The notes under the pieces were generated by a model. That model was not told where the DNA came from. It saw nothing but the letters and a program-made list of their open reading frames with translations, and did no database searches. This document shows positions 22,961-35,900 of a stretch of 64,000 nucleotides of DNA, one piece after another; the first letter of the stretch is position 1, and every line of letters begins with the position of its first letter. A program made the position numbers and the translations under genes. Location: NCBI GenBank assembly GCA_016748015.1, contig JAAOMT010000590.1, positions 826,874 to 890,873 of the forward strand. The letters are read 5' to 3'. The stretch is from Geosiphon pyriformis (taxonomy: Eukaryota; Glomeromycota; Glomeromycetes; Archaeosporales; Geosiphonaceae).

Positions 22961-24344
22961 TTTACTGTTGTTAAAAGTTAGTAAATTTTTAATTAGCTAA
23001 TTCTTCTTCTTTATACTTTGGACTATATATATTATTGGGTTTATAATAAAATAATTAATTTTATGCCAATTATTTATATAGTTATTTTACAATAAAAATC
23101 AATTTTTTTACAAGAAAATTTTGTTTATAAGCTCTTCAAAATAATGTGTAATTACTTTGTAATAAAAGTTAACTTTTCCACAAAAAATTTCGACTATAAA
23201 CTATCTAATAATAAAAATAAAAAAATAAAAGAAAATAAACTAAAGAAAAAAATATATATTAAAAAAGTTATTTCGAATTTAGATTTGAAAATTACTAATA
23301 GTTACTGAAATTAATAGTTAATTAATTTCAAAATGTTAGTATAAAATAGTTAATTTTAAAGCAATAATAATTAAAAAATTTTATGTTTTTTAAGTAAGTT
23401 TTATTGAAATTGATTTGTAAAAAAGATTATTTTAAGAAAAGATATATTTTCTTGAAAAAAAAGGTCTTTTTTTATACAACTTGTTATAATACTATTCTAT
23501 AATCTAACATTTTTTTTTAATATTTTAGCAAACTAAAAATATAATTTGTTAAACTACAAGTTATTTTTGCAAACTATAAATTATTTTAGTAAATTGTTAA
23601 ATATTTTGTTGAATTATGGTGAATTTTGAATGTTATATAATTTAATATATTGCATAATCTGATTATTACAATTTGGTTATATTTGTGTTCTGTATAAATT
23701 GAGTTATTAATTAAATAATAATTTGGATAATTTAATAAGATAATAAGTAATAAATTAAAATGATAATATTAGTTAATAATAAAAATTATAAAAATAATTT
23801 CATGTTAATTAATATATCAAATTTTGGCTGGTAATACTGTTTTATTATTATTATTATTATTATATAAATTTAATTTTTTATACTGTTATTAATAAAATTT
23901 AAAAATAAAATTGCAAAATTTGTAATTAAAAAAAATTAAATTTTTAATAAATTTACAGAATTAAAAATTGATTTTAATTTTTCTGTTATTTTTTTATAAT
24001 TAAAATTTATTTTATTTTATTTTATTAAAAATTCAAATTTAACTTATTTTTAAAATAATATTTGATTTGTAAAAAAATTTAATTAGTTTAAAAATAAATA
24101 AAAACTTATTTTACAAATATTTAATTATTATAAATTATAACAAATATAAATTATAACAAAAAAAATCAATGTTTTATAAAAAAACAACAAAAAAATAATA
24201 ATTTATTTTTATAATAATTTTATATAACTAAAATAATTAATAAAAAGACCATATTTTTAAAAACATTAAAAAATTTGTAATAATAATCTTAAAAAAAATT
24301 GTTTTTTGGCTTTTTTAATTATTTAAATAATAATTTTTTTTTTT
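22961..24344. other. AT-rich repeat desert flanking the LINE 3' end
   Basis: No gene. (ATT)n at about 23846-23862. The LINE A-tail appears as a T-run at about 24333-24347. Confidence 0.5.
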
Positions 24345-24470
24345 TTAACCCATTTAATGAGTGCAGCCCAATTGCTATCTAGTACATAGAACCAAACTAA
24401 GAGGCTCAAACTAAACGCGACTCACGCACTTTTTACATGTGGCTAGTCACTCAGGCCAGACAAGGCAACA

Positions 24471-27400
24471 CTACACATCTATAACTACCCGCATACTGCC
24501 ACCCAGACCAGAAAAGAAACAATAAGGCTTCTGACAACCAAAGCTAACAGCAAAGGAATTTGCCAAACCAAGCAATCTCACAACACTATCAGACAAAACC
24601 AAAGACACACCACAAGGGAGCCCAGAAGCAACACCAACATCACAGACCAGACCAGTCTTCTCCATCACCACCCGGTGGCTGGCTCTAGCCAACCATACTT
24701 TAGCATGATGTAATCCAACAACGAACCTGACATAATCAACAATCCGAGCAGTGGCCACCTTTCTATCCTCAAAAACATCGCAAGTTTCCTCATACCACTC
24801 CTCCAGCACAAACCCTTTGCACACCAAAGTGTACAGCCCAACATCAATGGAACATTAAGACAAAACCCACAACACAGCAGAAGCAGGAGAACCACCAGCC
24901 AAAGCTGACCAACGGGCAGAAGCCTCCGCCAAAATCTCACCACGAATGCCAGACTCATAAACACAAGTAAAAACGTGGTCAGAAAACTCCACCTCATTAC
25001 AAAACAAACACAACACACTAGGGTAGCACTTATCATACAACTTCTTCCTTACTGCCACCAGCAACCTCCTGTGCACAGCCTTCATAACATAAGTGCGAAG
25101 TGTTGAGGATGTGCGGCTAGTGAATCCAGCAAGCATATGAAAATCAGGATGCTACACCTTCACTGTGACAACCCAGTCTATGCAACCAATCATCGCATCT
25201 GGAACTACATCACAACCAGGCCCAGCTTCCCAACGAGCACAACAAATTGATCAAAAAATATTCCTGACAAAATGACGGGCATTACCAGAAACAGCGACAT
25301 CCTCAGCAACCAAAAAATGTTCACGCACATTGGCACAAAGGGAAAAGAGAGACCCAGAGGCAGTCCCAGCAGCCAAGTCAGCTCTCACATTACCAGGAAT
25401 CCCTGAGTGTTCTTTCACCTTAACCCAACTTACGCTGAGATTCTTATTCCTGACCAAATTGAAAATATGATGTCTTTCCAGCCAGCATTGATTATGAAAA
25501 TCAGGGGCAACCAAAGACATCTCAGACACACATGCGTCAATGGCAGCCTGGCTGTCAAGATATAACACCACAGTACTTAAAGAAAGAACACACTCCAAAG
25601 CCAAAGTGACAGCCTGTAACTCGGCCATAGTAGATGACAAAAGACCATGAACAGCAACACCAATGCTTTTATCCAAGACTGGAAAATATGCAGCAGCACC
25701 ACAGGCAACCTCAGCAGAGCCCACATTCCTCAAAGACCCATCTGTGAAAACTTTAAAAAAGCCTGACCAAATGTCATGCAATCCATCTTTAACCGCAGAA
25801 AATTCCCCAGACCCCAAAATGTCCAAACCAAGCTTTTCCGCAGAGCCAACAGAACCAGAAAATGAGTAACCCTGACCTTTTAAAAACTCAGAAGAAACCA
25901 CAAACCAGTGAGGCACAGGGCCATGCGGATCCAACCTCTTCCAATGACAAAAAGTTTTCCAATCCAACAAAACACCTTTCTTATCAAAAAGCCAATCACC
26001 AAAAGCGACACCAAAACATTTAAAAGATTTGACTGAATCAAAATACAGAGACTTTCCAAGAACAGAGGACAACGGGAACCGACCAGGACTACGAAATGCA
26101 GTGGAGAGGTTGTTCACTAAAGTAAGCTCATTGCCCAGAAAAATCTTCACCATCCCAGCCAAAAAATTGTTCACCGGACTAACATGCAACCTGACTGGAA
26201 ACTGCAAAGAATCCAAAGGAGCCCAACCAAGAACCTGTAGGTCCAAAAACCTATGTCTAAACAAATGCCCAAAAATGCCAAAGGCATTAGAGAATGCTAT
26301 CAAAGCAGCAACCTTCCCTTCTAACTGCACCTGCTCAAAAGGCTTTAGGCCATACAATGAGGGATGATGCAAAGCAGTGTCAGGAAAATCACGGGGGAGA
26401 CAAGCCTTGAACCTAAGACTCTTTCTAACCAAAGCATCCCACTTGCGACAAACATTAGATGAGACAAAACTGAACTGAATACGATAACTAACAATAGGCT
26501 GCAAAACAGCCAACACCAGATAGGAGAATTGTTTGTCTGTAATAGCCTTCCTAAGCACAACATTGACGAAGAAACGTACATCCGCATGAGCCTTGGCAAC
26601 ACTTGGCTTGGAGAGCCCTTCAGTCGACAGAAAAATACCCAGATACTGATGTGCTTCCCCTTTCTTGGCAATAGAAATTAGCTGACCACAAATGTTCAGT
26701 GAAGCAACTTTAACGCCCTGATTGATGAGAATAGCTACCGTCTTCTTACTATTGATAGAAATATCATTGATCACAAAAAATTCACTGGCAATGTTCAGAG
26801 CATATTGAGTAGAAGCCTGACAATTTCTAATCCAGATCGTATCATCAACAAACGCACCAGCCAAAAAATATGATGTCAAACCACCACTGCCCTCAATTCT
26901 GCCAGATTTTGAAACAAACTTAGTATCAATCCGGTACCCACACAATTGTTCATGCCTTTTAACCTCACACAAAAGCGGATCATAAAAAATTCTCCAAAGA
27001 AGTGGCGAAAAAACCTCACCCTGGTCCAGCCCATCATGCACCTTATAACCACCAGACAAACCAAAGTCAGTTATTACCCTATTAACTCTATTCTTATGAA
27101 TACCACCAAAAAACCTTATGAACCTCTCACACATCTTGACATGCTGCAAACTAGCTCTTAAATAATGCCACCCAACTGAATTGTAAGCTTTCCGCATATC
27201 TTGCAAGACCAATCATAACTCCCTATCCTTCTCAATGGCATCCTCAATTACCAAACCGACAGCAAACACTGGAGATTGTGTTGACATACCCTTCAGCACC
27301 GAAAAGTTGTCACCCTGAAGAACATTGAACTTGCTACAAGCCATTGAAATACGGTCAGACAGAATCTTGGAAAGAATCTTCCTGGCAGTCTCAATCAAAG

Positions 27401-29156
27401 CAATAGGCTGAGTGTTCGTAAGAACTCCATTCCAGTCATAAGGCTTAAGAATCATTGACACCCAAGCCCTCTTCCACAAAACAAACACCATACCACCAGA
27501 CAAACATTTATTAAACAGCGCCAACAGGCACCCCAAAACCACCTCACCACCATGTTTCCATAACTCATTAGGAACACCAGACAAACCAGCAGCCTTGCCA
27601 TCAGGAAGACCACCAACAACAGAAAGTAACTCGCCCACACTGATTGCACTCATAACACCTGAAAAAGCATCATCCCGAACATAGTCCAAAGGCACGTACT
27701 GACGAACCCAAAGACCAGGAAGCACTGACTGCACAGAGCGTTTCCTCGTCCACCCCTCCATTATTCCATCTACACTAGACTTTACCTCTTCAGGCAACAA
27801 AACCAGATTATCATCAACTATCAAGTGATCTAACACAACCTTGTGAAAAGGCTTTTCCAACACACTCCTGATCATACTATCCTTATCCGAACAGAAATTA
27901 TCCATGCGCTTCTCAATTGCCTTTCTAACCGAAGCTTCCTCAGCCAACCTTGACTCAAACATCTTCGACCTCCTGTAATCTCTGTGAACCAATGACAAAT
28001 GCCTAACAACAACATCAGATTTAACACCCGAGCCAACCAAGTCCTTGAAAGCACGAGCCTTCGTGTCATCCAGAGTCAATCATTTATTCATAAGACGATC
28101 AGCGCCCAGCAAGTCACCAGAGCAAAATTTCTTGACAATCTTGGCCACCAACAATTCCAGACCAAAAAACCTAGAAGAATGTTTGTTTCTTGAACACTTG
28201 AATTCACTAAACCAATGTCTCGAAAATGTCACATCAGCAGAATCCACCACAGCTCCCACCAAAACTGTCCACATAGCATCCACATCACCACATATTTCGG
28301 CACCAGAGAACACCTCACCCAAAGACAAGAGTTTAGCTGACAAGAGATCCTTAAACTTAGCCCATCCAACACAGTTAGCATTCTTGATTTTGAACTTCCA
28401 ACGATCCTTATTCACCTGCTTGTGCAAACTGTTCAATTGTACATCTAGAAGTCCACCCAAACCGACTGAAACTACAACAGCCTTGTAATCGGTGTCAAAG
28501 AAATCTGAAACAGAGACAACTTGATGGCCAGCAACAGCAGTAAACAAATTACTACCAACAAAAATGTAATCAATTGTTTTTCCAACCCCTCTCAAATTGC
28601 TCCATGTATAAGAATTAGCCAAATGATGACCAACAAATGAATTGACCAAACCTAAACTCAAACAAAACTTGAAACTAGCACTTCTACCAGATCCATTCTC
28701 ATTAAGGTCCTCACCCAAGATAACAAAATTGCTGGAGTTGACCGCCTTTGCAATGAGGGTGTTAACTTCAGAAGCCTGACCAAATCTAGCCCCAGAGGAG
28801 ACACCAGCATACAACCCCAAAACAGTAACCGAGAGCTTGTCCTTAAACAGGAGCCGAACAGAAATAACCCGACCAGGAATCTCTTCCACCTTAAATACAT
28901 GATGGGCCAAAGAAGTGTTCATAACAATCGCAACCCCAGCACCCATGAAACCCTTATCCAAGCCAGAAGAAAATATTTGCACTCCATCAAATTTATCCTT
29001 TATCCACGGCCCAGAAGAGGACCTTAACTTAGTCTCAGTGATAAAAGAAACCATATTTCCCGAGCTCACATGTCAACAAACAACATCCACTTGCTTTGCA
29101 GGAACATTGATACCCCGAACATTGCACGTAGCAAATTTCCAAACCAAACTACTCAT
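24471..29156 (-). pseudogene. LINE ORF2: AP endonuclease, reverse transcriptase, RNase H, zinc finger
   Basis: About 1,560 codons in a single frame, without indels but with six stops: TGA at 29073, 28080, 27213 and 25251, TAG at 25152, TAA at 24855 (lower coordinates). Domains: APE endonuclease (FATCNVRGIN, ITETKL, VILGEDLNENG, TWSNLRG, then SDFFDTDYKAV); reverse transcriptase (DGKAAGLSGVPNELWKH, QDMRKAYNSVGW, DGLDQGEVFSPLLW, catalytic AGAFVDDTIW); RNase H (VFTDGSLRNV, TMAELQAV, LYLDSQAAI, KEHSGIPGNVRADLAA, all four acids kept); C-terminal C-x2-C-x7-H-x4-C finger (CLFCNEVEFSDHVFTC). The endonuclease final motif has Tyr in place of the catalytic His. The start ATG overlaps the ORF1 stop as ATGA. 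Confidence 0.93.
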
Positions 29157-31113
29157 TGAAATGGAAAAAAAGCCAACGAACCCGATCCAAAATGCAGATG
29201 ATCCAATCTATCCAAGACTGAGCGAACTGAAGCCTCAAGAGCCATCATATTCGACTCCAAACTGCCAATCTTGGCAGTCAAAACCTTAGAACTGCTCGGA
29301 CTGAAATCAACAACCGACCCACCAACATTGGGAGAAGAAGAGACAGACAACAACAACGTGCTATCCAAATCCAAACCTGAGTCCATATCTGAAACAACGG
29401 TAGTTGGAGACACCAAAGGAAGAGCTAAGGGAGAAGGCGCCAATGGCACCAAGTCAACAAAACTTAATTTCTTTAAAATGAGTGAGACTTGGTCCGTGAG
29501 AATTTCCACAGAGTGCTTCAGCACAGCTAGGCAACCACCTAGATTAGCGGCACCAGACGAGGAGGAATCCATTGAGAAAGTCTTCAAACCAGAGACCAAA
29601 CTAACACCAGGAGCACCCAAAGAGACAACACGAGAGGGAGAATGGCCTGCCACTTGGGCCCACATCTTTCCACCAAAAGAAACTGGACGAGTGACAGGGG
29701 CCGACTTCTTCTTATATATCCCAGCTAGACGAACCCGATCTTGCTCAGACACCACCTTCCTTCCTCGAACACCAGAATACTCACCCAAGGAACAGTTGAC
29801 CGAAACATGACCGAATTGTTTACAATAAGCACAACTGGCCAAAGAAAGACCAGCCCAACGCAAACTCACATTTCTGAAAACTGGAACAGTACCAATAGCA
29901 GCCAACTTGGATGCCTCATCACCAAAACAAATTACAGCACATCTATCACAAACATATGAACTAGGATTACGGCTGATATAACAAGTCTTCTCACCATATG
30001 ATTCCAACAAACTGGAGAGATCATGAGCATTGGTGCCAACTGGAAGAGTATAGAGCAAAGTCCGATGCTGATCCCTCGATACCCACGTTTGTTTATCAAT
30101 ATTTGTCTTTGCCACGCGGACAGAATTCTTTCCCATGAGCACAGACCATCTAGCTGCGACCAAATCAACCATCTCAGATGATTCATATTCCACCAGAGTC
30201 TTTTGCCAAAGACCAATAAGCTGCACTTTAATTAAAACAATCTTGCCAAACTTGGAGAACACTGCCTCAATTGCTGATTTGGGAAGATCTACTGGGATTT
30301 TCTTGACAATCACCTCCCAATCTGAATGGCTGTTTACTTTTCTTAGATCATCATTTACCAATATTTTTTCACTGATTGCCATTTCTCTCGCCTTAAACAA
30401 ACTTTTTTCAGATGTAAATGATGACCTTATTATTCCAGGAAATTTTGAGGGAGTCGAAGCCCCCCCAAAACCATCAACCTGATAAAAAATTTTTTCATAC
30501 AAACCAACTTATCACCAATAGTTTTGCCAGGAATGGCAGATAGTTCAATATCCAATGCAAACAATTTTGATGAAATAAAACTCCGTTTCTCCAGAGCATG
30601 TGACCCGACTGGAAGAAGGCGATTGGACCCACAAAATTTAGGATTCAGAAGAGGCAGAGTGTCTTCACCATCACTTAGCATGTTGAAAGAAAGAGGTGGC
30701 GGCTTACTGTTCAGAACATAGGTGCAGGTATGCGTCTTTCTTGGTGTAGCATCATTCATGTCATCGTCCAAACCTGAAACATCCAACTCTGCATAGCTAG
30801 TTTCCTCAGTGACGACGTTTTCCAAGTTATCCAAGTCCGAGACGCCACTTACACTGTCCACTTCGCTGTTGACCTCGTTAGCCCACGATCGCCCAATATT
30901 AGGTCCGTCATCACTTTTATCTATAACGTTCGAGACACCAGCAGACGACTCCACCAAACCATCAATCACCACAGGTTTCTTCGGCTTCTTATAGAACGCA
31001 CTGCGAGATTGAAGACCAACCGAATGCTTGTTTTTGACACCAGACTGGGTCCCCAACCCAGCCGAAATGGACCCAAAACCACCAGCAGCAAAGCCCACCA
31101 GTTCCATAGTCAC
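29153..31113 (-). pseudogene. LINE ORF1: RRM-like RNA-binding protein with zinc knuckle (one frameshift)
   Basis: Nucleic-acid-binding protein that would coat the LINE RNA. The N-terminal ~200 residues are polar and acidic. The central part looks like one or two RRM-type folds (WEVIVKKIPVDLPKSAIEAV, then TLLYTLPVGTNAHDL), followed by a CCHC zinc knuckle (CAYCKQFGHVSVNC) and a coiled-coil-like C-terminus (LTAKIGSLESNMMALEASV). The reading frame changes once, at the A6T6 run at 30484-30495: the upstream frame reads VCMKKFFIRL and the downstream frame reads YEKIFYQVDGFGGA, so one base was gained or lost in a homopolymer. The stop codon overlaps the ORF2 start. Confidence 0.85.
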
Positions 31114-31228
31114 AAAAAGGGGAATGTCTGAAAAAATAACTGGAGAAAGGTGAAGGGGAAAGGGAAAAGGAAGGCTATTTCAGTGATGACTCAAAGCTCT
31201 CATTGTGACCAGGGGATCAACGAAAGAA

Positions 31229-32847
31229 AGAGTTTTTTTAATAATAATAATATTATTAAAGTTTTTTAAAATATATTGTTTTATAAAAAAACCTTATTAA
31301 AAACCAAAAAAAAATGTTTTTTATAATATAATATTTAATTATTTTATAATTAAAGCTATAAAAAATAGTAATTATTTAATTTTTACTTTTTATTTTAATA
31401 AATAAAAATAAAAATATAACTCATAAATATTATATAAATTGTAATTAATTGTAATTGTATAATTAAATCAATCTTAATTTATTACCAAAAAACAAATAAT
31501 AAAATTAAAAACAAATTAAAACATTGGAAACTAGACAAAAAATTAGTTTCAATAAACATAAATACTGAAAATTTTGTAAATTTAATAATATAAACTTTGT
31601 AAATTTATTAGTTGAAAAACAAAAAATTTATACAACAAATTAAAAATATATATTTAATTTATTAACAATAATTTAAAACCAATTAATTAATAAGTAAGCT
31701 ATAAGTTTAAAGAATTAACTTTTAAAAATTAAAAATATTGGTTATATTTCAATTAATATAATTTATACAAAACATGTTTTTTATTTAATTTTGTACAATC
31801 AAAAATACAAATTTCAATAAAATATCTAAAGTTTATCAAAAATTGAATAAGAAATTTGTAATAATGAAAACCAATGATTATATCAAGTAAAATTAAAATT
31901 TTGGTTCTAATTTTATGTAAATTTGTAAATTACACTAAAATTTTTAAAAACCAAAGTTTGTGGTAAAGATGATTGTAACGAAAATTTATTATTATTCTAT
32001 TTGATTTAATAAACCTGCTGGTATTTAGAAAAAAGCAAAAGCTTGGTGTTACAGAAAATGCCATATGCACTTCAAACAAAGAAAAAAATTTTATCCAATT
32101 AATTTTAATGAGTCGCGTTGTGTCCATTCTTGCAACTATGGGTTATTGTCTATAGTCCCGTTACAAAAATTATGCAATGAGTTAATTACGTTATTGGAAA
32201 TTAAAAGTCTGTGGTCAGGAATGGGTTGTTAGATGAAACTCATGGCATCGTGGCTAAAATTAATTGAAATGCCGGTAAAATTTGTCTTCAGTTTCACAGA
32301 TGTGAAATTGGTTTCACATGGATCCAGTTTTCGCTGTAATAATTCCATAATACCCTAAAATAACTTTGATAATCTCGTGTACAACTCCATATTATACTAT
32401 GATCATGATCTAATTTATATAATTCATTGAAAAATTTAACATTGAGGGATCCCTGGTTTCCTGTTATGTAAAATTTTCACAATTGCTCAAGCCATAAGTG
32501 TGCGCAGAAAATTGTGGGAGGTTTCTTAATTTTAATTCATTTAGAATTCTGGTAATGTTGGGCAACAACTTAAAATCTCATTTTAAATTGAAAACTGGGT
32601 TTTGAAACTTTTTAATCCAAGGAACATTTTTATCATTGAATTAAGTGTGACCTTTTAACATCTCATCATTTCCAACTCTAAAATTCATAACTCTCCCACA
32701 ATTAAAGATCCTATGCTCAAATTATTCAATGTAACACAATTTTTTACGCGAAAAAAAGAAAAAAATGTCTGTTTTTATTTCAAAAAAGAAAAATAATTAC
32801 AAAGCAAACACTAGAAAAAAATTGTTGGTGTTTGTCATATCCAAAAC
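31229..32847. other. AT-rich flank, then normal-GC 3' region of the velvet gene
   Basis: 31229-32000 is AT-rich and empty. 32000-32847 has more balanced composition and probably includes the velvet 3' UTR (minus strand). No other gene seen. Confidence 0.45.
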
Positions 32848-32942
32848 TCAACACGAATTATAAGAATAACTATTGGTAAGGGTTGTAGTCGTGGTAATGA
32901 TGGTAGAAGGAGAAGAAGATAATTGGGATGATGATTGCCAAC

Positions 32943-32976
<34 letters not shown>

Positions 32977-35900
32977 GTTGTTGTTAAAGATATCATTCAC
33001 TATTGGCGTTGATTGTCCTATACTATTATAATAATCATGTTGATGTAATGATGATGTATTGTGATAGTAGTGCTGTTGCTGATTTTGATGATGTTGAGAA
33101 AATTCACCACCAGTGACGGGATTTGAAGAATTATATTGTGTTTGTTGTTGCTGTTGTGGAGGTGGTAGTGAGGTAAAAAAACTCGGATTTGGGGTAAAGT
33201 GATCAATGATCGGTTCCTTCAAGAAACTCGATATTGGAGGTAAGGTGATAGATGAGGTTGAATTGGATTGCAAATGAGGTGATGATTCTTGTGATGTAGG
33301 AAATAAATGATTTGATGATGGAGAAGATGGAGAATTTTCATTTTTTCTTGAAATTGCAGGAAATGATGATGATCTTGTTGATCGGCTATGATCAGCAGAT
33401 GTGTTTGGTGATTCTGGTAGTCCATGATGAGCTGGGCGGGGTGATTGAGTAAAATGCCCAGTAAATCTTGGTCTATCGATCGTCATTGAAGAGTCATTTT
33501 GATTATAATTGTTACTAATATCATTAATACCTCTTTGACTACTTGTGCTACGTTCATACATTGTTTCTGATCGTCTAGGTGGCATTGGTCCATAATGTCC
33601 ATCATATGGGCCGATATCAGCTGATGCTCTTGGTGTAGGTAATTGAGGAGTTTGAAGTGGCTCTCTTCCTAAAGGAGAATAAATAATATCTTGTTGTCGT
33701 TGAGCCTCTTCAAATTGTTGTTGTGACTGTGATTGGCCTGATGATGGTGGTGGTTGATAAAATTGCTGTGAGCTCATGCTTGCAGGTGATGTATTAGATC
33801 GGGTTGGAGTCCGAAGAGGAATTGGCCGATGAAAATTTGGATGAAGATGATTGGCGCTGAATGAAGAATCAGCAGCTGGTGGGGGCGGTGGTAGTGGTGG
33901 TGGTGGTGGTGATTGATGATAGCCTGTATTGATTACATTCAAAAGTGGTGGTGAATTTGTTGGTCGAGAATTTTCGAATGAAGAGGAGATTGTAGAAGGG
34001 TGTGGCGATTGATCCAAAGGAGACTGCGAATGAGGATAAGGAGGATAAATATCCGTATCGGTGTTGGATGGTTCATCAACAATCAATGTTGGGGGAGGAA
34101 AATTATTAGAGGATGTTGAATTATAGTTCAATAATGGAGGCAAAGTTGCTCTACGATTAGATTGTTGGTGTTGAGATGATTGTAATTGGGGAAGATTATT
34201 ATACTGTTGAGGTTGTTGTTGGTGATGATGGTGGTGGAGATGATGTTGATTTTGTTGTTGTTGTTGGTATTGTTGTTGTTGTTGCTGTTGTTGTTGTTGT
34301 TGTTGTTGTTGCGCTGATGATAGAGATTGAAAATCATTTGAAATAGATGATATCGATTTCTGTTGCGATGATGATGATTGTTCATATATTGGTTGATAAG
34401 ATTCACCATTCGATAAACGATGACGACGTAATCTTTCTTCAATTTCATGGCTTGTTGAAGTTGAAGATGTTGATTCTGCCCCAACCGATGATGATCGACC
34501 AACACTACCATAATAACAATCTTCCCCTCCTGATTCTTCATGATCTGAATCATCATAGTTTTGATGATAGTTATGATGATATTCATAAATGTTTGAAGTT
34601 GGTCGTGTCAGATAAGGTGATCTTGTAATAATCGGGGTAGCGGATGACAAAAATCTTGTGTTAGTATTGGTGATATCCTCTTGTGGCGGTGGTGCTGATG
34701 GTTGTGCAGGCGAAGGAAAACTAAATAAACGTTCGTTATTCCTTGTACCATTTCCTAGAACACCACTGAGATAAAAATTCCCGGGTCTTGATGTATGTGA
34801 TGATGTTTCAACTGATGGTGCATCACCGGCGGAAAATGTTTGTCTTCTTTTGGGAGGTCTTGGGACACGTAATTGATCCATTTGTTCCATTGGGACCTCG
34901 TCATTTTCAACTTCCTCATCTTCCTCACTATGATTATCGATTCTCGCCGGTCGTTTGCTGATAAAAGTGAAGGTTTATCAATACCAGGGGTTTGACTGAC
35001 GATATGACTAGGAGAAAAAAAAACTTTGTAAACTTACATGATACGATGTTCTTTCCTTATTCTGATTCGAACACCTTGATCCGAAAAGGAACGAGATAAG
35101 AATGTTGATTCCGACATTCCAGGAAAATTCTTTGGGGAATAAACGGTGAATGGTTCCGATAGCACAGATTTTATATGAATCACTTCATCTCTGTTAGGAA
35201 GGAGGGAAGGAGCCGGATATTTATTGATTATAGGAGACAACCATTTAGAAGAATTTAGAAGAGTGTAATTAGTTATTACAATTCGGGGCTCACCTTACGA
35301 TTTCGAATAAACTAAATCGCAATCGATAACGACCCTCTACACGTACTGATATGTCACCAAATACAAAAAAACCTCCGTCTATCATTAAAGGTTGGAGGTT
35401 CGAAGTTAAATAAGTTAGAAAAATTGCAAAACAATATCTTCAGACATAAATTTTCTTGGAGCATAATTCGTATTCTTACAACTTACCAGTATTGTCAATA
35501 TCTTTTAATTTGTGTAAGGATGATACAACGGTTCCGGCGAGATAACGTGAAGAAGAAGGAATTGCAAAACTATCACTATCATTTGTCGGGTGTACGAGAT
35601 TTGCGCACATGAAATAGTATGGGCTTTGCAAAAAGTTTCTATGGGAAAAGGACGGGAAAAAAATCAGATTTTAACTCTTTGAAAGCTGATTTTTTGAAAG
35701 TTAAACAATTATTTTCTTTTTGATTTCTATTTATACTTTTATAATGTGTTTAATTTTTAGAAAGAAATATTTCTTTACTCACTGCGCCTCCTCACTATAT
35801 CCATCAACCTTTAGTTGAATAATTGGAGGAGGGTCAACTGGCCTTCGATCTAGATTTGAAATGAAATTTAATTTAGGGTGATTAGCATTCTATTCATGAT

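Larger units (their letters stand above)
24345..31228 (-). mobile_element. Near full-length non-LTR retrotransposon (LINE) with AP endonuclease, RT and RNase H
   Basis: A 6.9-kb element of clearly higher GC than its flanks. Order 5' to 3' on the minus strand: short leader (31228-31114), ORF1 (31113-29153), ORF2 (29156-24471), 3' UTR of about 120 bp and an A-rich tail. ORF2 has an APE-type endonuclease, reverse transcriptase, RNase H and a C-terminal zinc finger. That layout belongs to the RNase H-bearing LINE clades (I/Tad1 grouping); the exact clade is not decided here. It is not active in this copy: ORF1 has one frameshift, ORF2 has six stops, and a catalytic endonuclease His is changed. 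No convincing target-site duplication could be picked out in the low-complexity flanks. Confidence 0.93.

Noticed and set aside
24471-29156. TGA read as Trp (altered nuclear code or recoding) to keep the LINE ORF2 open
   Set aside because: Four of six stops are TGA at probable Trp sites, but one is TAG and one TAA. Host genes use TGG for Trp, and RPB10 and CLPP end in TGA. Transition decay explains the pattern more simply.
24333-31240. Target-site duplication of the LINE (aataataat-type words on both sides)
   Set aside because: Flanks are low-complexity AAT/T-rich sequence, so such matches are expected by chance.
33018-34586. Ile/Asn/His-rich alternative frames under the velvet tail and under the BYE1 tail
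   Set aside because: They are out-of-frame readings of CAA/AAT/CAT trinucleotide repeats, which stay open on several frames by composition alone.
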